From Candidatus Altimarinota bacterium (GTDB lineage: Bacteria > Patescibacteriota > Gracilibacteria > UM-FILTER-43-11), in contig JAOZLT010000045.1 in assembly GCA_029934675.1 (NCBI GenBank), positions 1 to 9,127 of the forward strand: DNA of 9,127 nt. Reading direction: 5' to 3'. A program made the position numbers and the translations under genes. The notes below the pieces were generated by a model, which searched no databases, had not been told where the DNA came from, and was given only the letters and a program-made list of their open reading frames with translations. Positions 1 to 5,094 of this stretch are shown piece by piece (position 1 is the stretch's first letter; every line of letters begins with the position of its first letter).

Positions 1-155
1 TGTTCAGGCGGAGTAGCCATTGGAGTTTCTTGGGCTGGTGGAGCGGAAACTTGTTGCTTGTTAGCCGGTTCAACAGGTTGTGGCGCTTGTGGAGTAGATG
101 GTACTTCTTGCGCGTTAAATTGATTCTTGTTTGTATTTGGTGTAAATTCTTCCAT
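1..155 (-). CDS. Pro/Gln-rich protein of unknown function, N-terminal part only
   Basis: Reading the - strand from an ATG at 155-153 gives an open frame of 51 codons that runs off the left edge. The peptide begins MEEFTPNTNKNQF and continues with 11 prolines and 7 glutamines among 51 residues, plus many Ala, Thr, Glu and Asn. This composition indicates a disordered, linker-like N-terminus. No signal peptide or membrane segment is visible in this part. The family cannot be recognised: such tails often precede a transmembrane or enzymatic domain in Patescibacteria, but that domain would lie outside the window. The start is supported by a good promoter upstream on the same strand (190-218). There is no Shine-Dalgarno motif, as with the other genes here. 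The gene is transcribed away from rpoB. A 73-codon frame on the opposite strand over this stretch is judged to be its shadow. Confidence 0.7.
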   Translation of the reverse strand, partial: MEEFTPNTNKNQFNAQEVPSTPQAPQPVEPANKQQVSAPPAQETPMATPPE

Positions 156-189
156 TTTAGTAAGTTTTTGTATTTTAATTTATCTATTA

Positions 190-218
190 ATTATACCATT
201 TTTGATGTCAATTTTCAA
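190..218 (-). promoter_or_regulatory. Sigma70-type promoter of the divergent Pro/Gln-rich gene
   Basis: On the - strand there is a -35 box TTGAAA (218-213), a 17-nt spacer, and a perfect -10 box TATAAT (195-190). The -10 is preceded by TGG, giving an extended -10. Transcription should start near 183, about 28 nt before the ATG at 155. The match and spacing are close to ideal, but in AT-rich DNA such matches also occur by chance. Confidence 0.6.
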
Positions 219-263
219 TCCTTCTATTGGGTTGAATTTACTTTAGGTTAAGAGGAGGAACTA

Positions 264-395
264 ATGGATTTATATATAAATGTAATTACTACTTTGCACA
301 TATTCTATATGTATCATTTGGGTGGGGTCTTTGTATATATGAGGACTAACCTGTCGGTGGGTGGGGAAAGAAAAACGAATAAAAGAAAGAGGTAA
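264..395 (+). CDS. Doubtful small ORF, 43 codons, preceded by a strong Shine-Dalgarno motif
   Basis: An ATG at 264 opens a frame of 43 codons ending at TAA 393-395. The motif AGGAGG lies at 253-258, five bases upstream, which is a textbook ribosome-binding site and the only one in the window placed before a start codon. The peptide starts MDLYINVITTLHIFYM, has a moderately hydrophobic first half, and ends in a basic stretch (GGERKTNKRKR). I recognise no family. Against it: no promoter is visible upstream on this strand, the frame passes through both G-rich repeats and an AT palindrome, and it lies outside the predicted rpoB transcript, which should begin near 478. It could be a chance frame or a non-coding element. 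Confidence 0.18.
   Translation: MDLYINVITTLHIFYMYHLGGVFVYMRTNLSVGGERKTNKRKR
320..366 (+). repeat. Pair of G-rich direct repeats (GGGTGGGG), possible long-loop G-quadruplex
   Basis: The octamer GGGTGGGG occurs at 320-327 and again at 359-366, 39 bases apart. The second copy is extended upstream to GGTGGGTGGGG. Together they give four runs of three or more G on one strand, in a region otherwise poor in G+C. A four-tract quadruplex would need a central loop of about 31 nt, so folding is uncertain. The run after the second copy (363-392) is almost purely purine. Confidence 0.4.
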
Positions 396-416
396 TATTT
401 TAACACTAATATTTTA
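393..416 (+). repeat. AT-rich direct repeat upstream of the rpoB promoter (UP-element-like)
   Basis: TAATATTTTA occurs at 393-402 and 407-416, with a 14-base period. The whole stretch from 393 to 443 is nearly all A/T and lies directly upstream of the -35 box at 444. That is where the RNA polymerase alpha subunits bind UP elements. The UP role is inferred from position and composition only. Confidence 0.35.
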
Positions 417-443
417 TCTGTCTATTTAATTTTATTATCCAAT

Positions 444-471
444 TTGACATTACCGACAACTTGTCTATAAT
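444..471 (+). promoter_or_regulatory. Perfect-consensus sigma70-type promoter for the rpoB-ssb-rpoC-rpsL cluster
   Basis: The -35 box TTGACA (444-449) and -10 box TATAAT (466-471) both match consensus at all six positions, separated by 16 nt. Transcription should start near 478, leaving a leader of roughly 199 nt before the rpoB ATG. The AT-rich block at 393-443 may add UP-element strength. This is the only strong + strand promoter seen in the window, so it probably drives the whole cluster. Confidence 0.8.
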
Positions 472-478
472 GTTCTGG

Positions 479-676
479 CTATCTTCGTGCCCCTCTGATT
501 GAGTTGAGGTTGGCGGCACTAGTGCAATCGTTCGTCATTAGGAAGCCAAATTTCTCAACTATATTAGTATGTTCAAATTTAAACGATATAACGAAATAAC
601 GAAATAACTAAACGATATGTTATTACGTCATTTTGCTATATCGGAGCTTCGTGCAAATTATTAATTTTTTCTTATT
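479..676 (+). promoter_or_regulatory. Long rpoB 5' leader with a long-range stem
   Basis: This is the region between the predicted transcription start and rpoB. A compound stem can form: AGTTGAG (502-508) pairs with CTCAACT (554-560), and inside it TTGGC (510-514) pairs with GCCAA (545-549), giving 12 base pairs around a 30-nt loop. The loop holds the perfect 10-bp palindrome GCACTAGTGC (516-525). A competing pairing is possible between TGGCT (476-480) and AGCCA (544-548). A second, weaker stem pairs CGATAT (613-618) with ATATCG (638-643). No U-run follows the main stem, so it is not a simple terminator. It does not match a known leader RNA that I recognise. It could control RNA polymerase synthesis, or simply be an untranslated leader. 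Confidence 0.4.
582..618 (+). repeat. 8-bp tandem repeat AACGAWAT in the rpoB leader
   Basis: Units: AACGATAT (582-589), AACGAAAT (590-597), AACGAAAT (598-605), a short AACTA interruption (606-610), then AACGATAT (611-618). The decamer TAAACGATAT is exact at 580-589 and 609-618. AATAAC (603-608) can pair with GTTATT (619-624), and either CGATAT copy can pair with ATATCG (638-643). This allows alternative leader folds. Confidence 0.7.
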
Positions 677-3600
677 ATGGCCACAAAAAGCGCAACTAAA
701 AAACTTATTACTAAACCTACAAAGGTAGAAAATAATCGATATTATTTCACTGAGTCTCAAGATGTATTTAAGCTTCCACCATTAACTGAAGTACAGCTTA
801 ATTCATATCAATGGTTTTTGAGTGATGGTATGAAGGAGCTTCTCGAAGAAGTTTCTCCTATAACAGATTTTTCCGGGAAAAAGATGGAGCTTCATTTTTT
901 GAACCACACTTTAGATAAACCAAAGCATGATGCTGTAACAGCAAAGAGGAAGAATCTTTCCTATGAGGCACCTTTGAAGGCTCATGTTCAGTTGATTAAT
1001 AAAGATACAGGTGAAATTAAGGAACAGGATGTGTTTTTGGGTTCAATTCCGTTAATGACTGAAAAAGGTACTTTTATTATTAACGGTATTGAACGTGTTG
1101 TTGTTAATCAGATAGTGCGTAGTCCAGGCGTTTTTTATTCCAAAAATGCGGCAGCACCACAATTTTTTAATGCAAAAATTATTCCAAAAAGAGGTGCGTG
1201 GTTAGAAATTGAGACAGATAAGAAGGGTATAATTACAGTTAAGATAGATAGGAAGCGTAAAATTCCTGTTACACAACTTTTGCGTATTTTTGGTTACGGT
1301 AAAGATGCTGATATTTATAATGTATTTAAGGAGATTAATGTAGATATTAATAATGATTACATCCAGAAAACATTAGAAAAGGATAGTGCAAGGACAGTTG
1401 AGGATGCTTATCAGAGTGTTTATAAAAAAATACGTCCAGGAGATTTAGCTACGCCTGAAAATGCAAAACAGTTAATTGATGCGTTGTTTTTTGATTTCAA
1501 GCGTTATGATATGGGTGTTGTGGCGCGTTATAAGCTAAATAAACGTTTCGGCACTTCTACAGATATTAAACTAAAAGATAGAGTTTTTCATGTAGAAGAT
1601 TTTGTTAATATTGTAAAATATTTAATTGAACTCAATAATGGCGAAGGGAAGGCGGATGATATTGACCATCTTAGCAATCGTCGTATACGTAGTGTTGGCG
1701 AGTTAGTTCAGAATAAGTTTAGGGTGGGTTTAATGCGTACAGATCGTATTGCAAAAGATAGAATGACAGTTATGGATTTGGAGACAGTTACTCCTACACA
1801 ATTAATAAATTGTCGTCCGATTACAGCTGCACTTCGTGAATTTTTTGCGAGTTCACAACTTTCTCAGTTTATGGATCAGACAAATCCGTTAGCTGAGCTT
1901 GCTCATAAAAGACGTATTTCAGCAATGGGTCCAGGAGGACTTTCACGAGAACGAGCTTCTTTTGATGTTCGTGATGTGCACACTTCTCATTATGGTCGTA
2001 TTTGTCCGATTGCTACACCGGAAGGACCAAATATTGGTTTGGTTGTACATTTGGCTGCATATGCTCGTGTAAATGATTATGGGTTTATTGAGACACCTTA
2101 TCGTAATGTTCTACATTTTGTAGAGCCAAAGGTTGATGAGCTTGTAGGAAAAATTATAGATGAGGAGATTAAGGATGGTAAAAAAATTATAGCTAAGATT
2201 GGAGATGTATTGACTAAGGAGCAAGCTTCAAAGGTTGCATCCATAAAGAAAAAAATAAAGACTCCTCCTGCACAAGAACTAGATGCTTCTATTGTACGCC
2301 CATTGATAGGTAAAATTATTGCTGAGGAAATTAAAGTGGGTCGTAAAGTTGTAGCCCAAAAAGATGAATTTATAGATGAAATGAAAGCAAGGTTTATTGT
2401 TAACAATAAACAAATAAATAAATTGAAAATTAAGGAACGTCCATATCATCTCGTGAAGGTAAGAGCTTATGTTGGTGATGATATTAAGTATTATGATGCA
2501 GATGCTGAGAAATACTTTATTATAGCTGAGGCAAGTGCTTCGTTAGATGATAATGGTCAGTTTTTGGATACACGTGTTGCGGCAAGGCGTATTGGTGAGC
2601 CATCATTGGTTCATGTTCGTGATCTTACACATATAGATATTTCTCCAAAACAGATAATTTCTGTTACTACGTCGCTTATTCCTTTTTTGGAGCATGATGA
2701 TAATACGCGTGCGTCAATGGGGTCTAATATGCAACGGCAAGCAGTATCACTTATTAGGCCTAGTCGTCCAATTGTTGGAACGGGTATAGAGGCTTTGACT
2801 GCTGAAAGTTCTGGTCAGGCTGTGACTGCTAGAGCGAAAGGAGTTATTTCTGAGGTAGATGCTTCTCATATTGTGGCTATGTATGATGATGGTAAAAAGG
2901 AAACATATCCAATTCTTAATTTTATGCGTTCTAATCAGGCTACTTCAATTCATATGCGTCCAGCTGTTAATAAGGGGCAAAAGGTGAAGAAGGGGGATGT
3001 GCTAATAAATGGAGCTGCGGTAGATGGAGGGGAGTTGGCTCTAGGTCAAAACCTTTTAGTGGCTTATATGTCATGGGTAGGATATAACTATGAGGATGCT
3101 GTTATTATGTCTGATAGAGTGGCTAAGAAAGGACTTTATGATTCTATTCATATTGAAGTGTTTACTGTAGATGTGCGTGATACTAAACTCGGCCCTGAAA
3201 TCATAACGCGTGATATTCCAAATGTAGGTGATATTCGCTTGAAAGATTTAGATGTTGATGGAATTGTTCGTATTGGTGCTACTGTTAATGAAGGCGATAT
3301 ATTAACGGGTAAAATTACACCAAAAGGTGAAACAGAATTGACTGCAGAAGAACGTCTTTTACAAGCTATTTTTGGAGATAAGGCAAAGGATGTTAAAGAT
3401 ACATCGTTGCGTTTGCCAGGAGGTGAAGGTGGAAAAGTCGTAGATGTGCAGATATTCAATCGTCAGCAAGGTGATGAATTACCTACAGGTGTAATACGTC
3501 AAATAAAGGTTTATGTGGCTCAAACCAGAAAAATTCAAGTTGGAGATAAGATGGCAGGGCGACATGGGAACAAAGGTGTTATTTCAAAAATAGTGCCTTG

Positions 3601-4519
3601 GGAAGATATGCCATTTCTACCAGATGGAACACCTGTTGATATCATTCTTAATCCTTTGGGGGTATCCAGTCGTATGAATATTGGACAGGTACTTGAAACT
3701 CATTTGGGTTGGGCTGCAGATAAATTTGGTATCCATGTTGCCACTCCTGCATTAAATGGATTGGGAACTAAGATAGTGAAGCAGTTAATGAAAGAGGCAG
3801 AACTTCCTGAAGATGGGAAAATTCAGTTATATGATGGTAGAACGGGTGAGCCTTTTTATTACAAAACTACAATAGGAAAGGTATATATGCTTAAACTACT
3901 TCATTTAGTTGATGATAAGCTTCACGCTCGTAGTGTTGGTCCATATTCTTTGGTTACTCAGCAACCACTTGGTGGTAAGGCTCAACATGGTGGACAGCGT
4001 TTTGGTGAAATGGAAGTGTGGGCATTAGAAGCGTATGGTGCTGCGCATACTTTGCAGGAAATGTTAACTATTAAGTCAGATGATGTTATTGGTCGTGCCA
4101 GGGCTTATGAATCTATTGTAAAAGGAGAATCTATTCGTACACCAAGTGTTCCAGAAAGTTTCAATGTATTGGTTAAGGAATTAAAAAGTCTATGTCTTGA
4201 TGTTGCTTTGACTAAGGTTGGTGGCGAAAAGCCTGTAAAAGAAGTGAATTTAGAAGATGTAATTGAAAAAGCTGAAGAAGATATTCCATCAAATGACCAA
4301 ATCAAAGAGTTGGATCCTAAAGTTAAGGAGGCTGATAAGACTGTTGAAGCTGAAATAGAAGGTGAAAATATAGGTAAACATGATGTTGTTGAAGAAATGG
4401 AGGAGTCTTTGATAGAGGATGCTGGACTTGAGGGGAAAGTTACCACTAAGGAAATTCAGCATGAGGAGGAATTACTTGAGAAACAGGAGGATAAGCTTAA
4501 TAAGAAAGGAGAAGAATAA
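677..4519 (+). CDS. rpoB: DNA-directed RNA polymerase subunit beta
   Basis: This is the beta subunit of core RNA polymerase, which with beta-prime forms the catalytic cleft for RNA synthesis. At 1280 aa it is longer than the B. subtilis protein (about 1190) and shorter than the E. coli one (1342). Visible landmarks are the rifampicin region at residues 391-417 (SSQLSQFMDQ, then HKRRIS), PEGPNIGL just after it, the acidic pair E806-D807, the active-site lysines K958 and K966 in GDKMAGRHGNKG, SSRMNIGQVLETHLG, and the GGKAQHGGQRFGEMEVWALEAYGAAHTLQE block (residues quoted in part) near the C-terminus. The large E. coli-type inserts in the beta2 lobe and flap side are absent. Two additions stand out: an insert of about 110 residues at 485-594, and a charged tail at 1179-1280. 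The ATG at 677 follows a T-rich stretch with no Shine-Dalgarno motif. The gene is probably expressed from the promoter at 444-471. Confidence 0.98.
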   Translation: MATKSATKKLITKPTKVENNRYYFTESQDVFKLPPLTEVQLNSYQWFLSDGMKELLEEVSPITDFSGKKMELHFLNHTLDKPKHDAVTAKRKNLSYEAPLKAHVQLINKDTGEIKEQDVFLGSIPLMTEKGTFIINGIERVVVNQIVRSPGVFYSKNAAAPQFFNAKIIPKRGAWLEIETDKKGIITVKIDRKRKIPVTQLLRIFGYGKDADIYNVFKEINVDINNDYIQKTLEKDSARTVEDAYQSVYKKIRPGDLATPENAKQLIDALFFDFKRYDMGVVARYKLNKRFGTSTDIKLKDRVFHVEDFVNIVKYLIELNNGEGKADDIDHLSNRRIRSVGELVQNKFRVGLMRTDRIAKDRMTVMDLETVTPTQLINCRPITAALREFFASSQLSQFMDQTNPLAELAHKRRISAMGPGGLSRERASFDVRDVHTSHYGRICPIATPEGPNIGLVVHLAAYARVNDYGFIETPYRNVLHFVEPKVDELVGKIIDEEIKDGKKIIAKIGDVLTKEQASKVASIKKKIKTPPAQELDASIVRPLIGKIIAEEIKVGRKVVAQKDEFIDEMKARFIVNNKQINKLKIKERPYHLVKVRAYVGDDIKYYDADAEKYFIIAEASASLDDNGQFLDTRVAARRIGEPSLVHVRDLTHIDISPKQIISVTTSLIPFLEHDDNTRASMGSNMQRQAVSLIRPSRPIVGTGIEALTAESSGQAVTARAKGVISEVDASHIVAMYDDGKKETYPILNFMRSNQATSIHMRPAVNKGQKVKKGDVLINGAAVDGGELALGQNLLVAYMSWVGYNYEDAVIMSDRVAKKGLYDSIHIEVFTVDVRDTKLGPEIITRDIPNVGDIRLKDLDVDGIVRIGATVNEGDILTGKITPKGETELTAEERLLQAIFGDKAKDVKDTSLRLPGGEGGKVVDVQIFNRQQGDELPTGVIRQIKVYVAQTRKIQVGDKMAGRHGNKGVISKIVPWEDMPFLPDGTPVDIILNPLGVSSRMNIGQVLETHLGWAADKFGIHVATPALNGLGTKIVKQLMKEAELPEDGKIQLYDGRTGEPFYYKTTIGKVYMLKLLHLVDDKLHARSVGPYSLVTQQPLGGKAQHGGQRFGEMEVWALEAYGAAHTLQEMLTIKSDDVIGRARAYESIVKGESIRTPSVPESFNVLVKELKSLCLDVALTKVGGEKPVKEVNLEDVIEKAEEDIPSNDQIKELDPKVKEADKTVEAEIEGENIGKHDVVEEMEESLIEDAGLEGKVTTKEIQHEEELLEKQEDKLNKKGEE
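2129..2455 (+). other. Insertion in RpoB containing a duplicated module
   Basis: Residues about 485-594 separate two parts that are nearly contiguous in E. coli and B. subtilis beta: the FIETPYR segment and the IKYYDADAEKYFIIAEA segment. Within the insert, two copies of a roughly 40-residue module are visible. Copy 1 starts at G491 (GKIIDEEIKDGKKIIA) and copy 2 at G545 (GKIIAEEIKVGRKVVA), 54 residues apart. The pattern resembles the module in this organism's RpoC at residues 891-933 (GRTLMEPIIHPKTGEVILDA). Known beta-beta' module (BBM) inserts in bacterial RNA polymerase are of this kind. The assignment is by motif pattern, not by alignment scores. Confidence 0.7.
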
Positions 4520-4520
4520 C

Positions 4521-4554
4521 ATTTCACATTTCTGATTTCACATTTCTGATTCAA
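4521..4554 (+). repeat. Post-stop tandem repeat after rpoB (ATTTCACATTTCTG x2)
   Basis: The 14-mer ATTTCACATTTCTG is exactly duplicated at 4521-4534 and 4535-4548, two bases after the rpoB stop codon, and followed by ATTCAA (4549-4554). The same arrangement with a near-identical unit follows rpoC. The rest of the rpoB-ssb spacer (4555-4611) is T/A-rich, with TTTTCATTTA twice. It holds no GC-rich hairpin and no Shine-Dalgarno motif. Confidence 0.85.
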
Positions 4555-4569
4555 TTTTTCATTTATCAT

Positions 4570-4595
4570 TTTACAATTTTCATTTAATTTATAAT
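4570..4595 (+). promoter_or_regulatory. Weak candidate promoter just upstream of ssb
   Basis: A perfect -10 hexamer TATAAT lies at 4590-4595, with TTTACA at 4570-4575. The spacer is only 14 nt, shorter than functional sigma70 promoters normally tolerate. If used, transcription would start near 4602, about 10 nt before the ssb ATG, giving a nearly leaderless message. In DNA this AT-rich it may well be chance. Confidence 0.2.
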
Positions 4596-4611
4596 TCATA
4601 ATTAATAAAGT

Positions 4612-5052
4612 ATGAGAAGCGTCAATAAAGTAATATTAATAGGAAATATAACTCGTGATCCTGAGCTTAAGAAAACTGCTACGGGTCAATCTATCGTTAC
4701 ATTAGGTTTGGCAACTAACCGTGAGTGGGTAACAGCTAAAGATGAAAAACATTCTTTGGCCGAGTATCATAATCTTGTGGCTTGGGGTAAGTTGGCTGAA
4801 ATTTGTCATCAATATTTAAAAAAAGGCAAATTAATTTATGTAGAAGGATATTTAAAAACACGTTCTTGGGATTCTCCAGAAGGTGCAAAGATATTTAAGA
4901 CAGAGGTTGTAATTTACGACATGATTATGCTTGAGAAGCGTCCAAAAGATGGGGTTGATGATGATGCTCGATTTGGTGATGCGGAAGAATTTATTCCAGA
5001 TAGCGATAATATGTTCGATCCAGGAGCTGATGCAACTGAAGAACTAAAATAA
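4612..5052 (+). CDS. ssb: Single-stranded DNA-binding protein (SSB)
   Basis: SSB coats single-stranded DNA during replication, recombination and repair, normally as a homotetramer of OB folds. The 146-aa product begins MRSVNKVILIGNITRDPELK, the usual SSB opening. The OB fold runs to about residue 107. Aromatic residues likely to stack on DNA are W39, W58 and W86, and YHNLVAWGKLAEIC and KGKLIYVEGYLKTRSW are standard SSB blocks. The tail (108-146) is short and acidic. It ends FDPGADATEELK and lacks the DDDIPF-type tip that E. coli SSB uses to recruit partner proteins. The gene sits between rpoB and rpoC in the same direction, 92 nt after one and 42 nt before the other, so it is probably co-transcribed with them. 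That position is unusual: ssb commonly lies beside rpsF and rpsR. The ATG at 4612 has no Shine-Dalgarno motif. Confidence 0.95.
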   Translation: MRSVNKVILIGNITRDPELKKTATGQSIVTLGLATNREWVTAKDEKHSLAEYHNLVAWGKLAEICHQYLKKGKLIYVEGYLKTRSWDSPEGAKIFKTEVVIYDMIMLEKRPKDGVDDDARFGDAEEFIPDSDNMFDPGADATEELK

Positions 5053-5054
5053 AT

Positions 5055-5084
5055 TTTTCAATCTTCTAATTTTCAATCTTTTAA
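5055..5084 (+). repeat. Post-stop tandem repeat after ssb (TTTTCAATCTTYTAA x2)
   Basis: TTTTCAATCTTCTAA (5055-5069) is followed immediately by TTTTCAATCTTTTAA (5070-5084), 15-mers with a single mismatch. They begin two bases after the ssb stop codon and fill most of the 42-nt ssb-rpoC spacer. No terminator, promoter or Shine-Dalgarno motif is visible in the spacer. Confidence 0.8.
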
Positions 5085-5094
5085 TTAAAATTAT

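Noticed and set aside
30..251. 73-codon + strand frame across the left end and the divergent promoter
   Set aside because: It overlaps the better supported - strand gene and its promoter, and its product is Trp/Phe/Leu-rich without any recognisable motif.
476..548. tRNA-like gene suggested by TGGCT and AGCCA 73 bases apart
   Set aside because: No T-arm, anticodon stem or D-arm can be drawn, and the segment starts exactly at the predicted rpoB transcription start.
483..654. Octamer CTTCGTGC at 483-490 and 647-654 flanking the leader
   Set aside because: A single 8-bp match within 200 bases is weak, and no structural role could be assigned.
2098..2406. 102-codon - strand frame inside rpoB
   Set aside because: Antisense shadow of a conserved gene; no promoter or start signal of its own and a low-complexity Ser/Ile-rich product.
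3148..3459. 103-codon - strand frame inside rpoB
   Set aside because: It lies opposite highly conserved beta-subunit sequence and shows no family motif.
4105..4446. 113-codon - strand frame opposite the RpoB C-terminus
   Set aside because: A Ser-rich product is expected as the antisense of a Glu/Asp/Lys-rich tail; it is a shadow.
4521..4548. CRISPR-like or insertion-sequence-end origin for the tandem units
   Set aside because: The units are directly adjacent without spacers and there are no terminal inverted repeats, target duplications or transposase genes.
4520..4611. Intrinsic terminator between rpoB and ssb
   Set aside because: The spacer is T-rich but has no GC-rich hairpin; the same holds for the spacers after ssb and rpoC.
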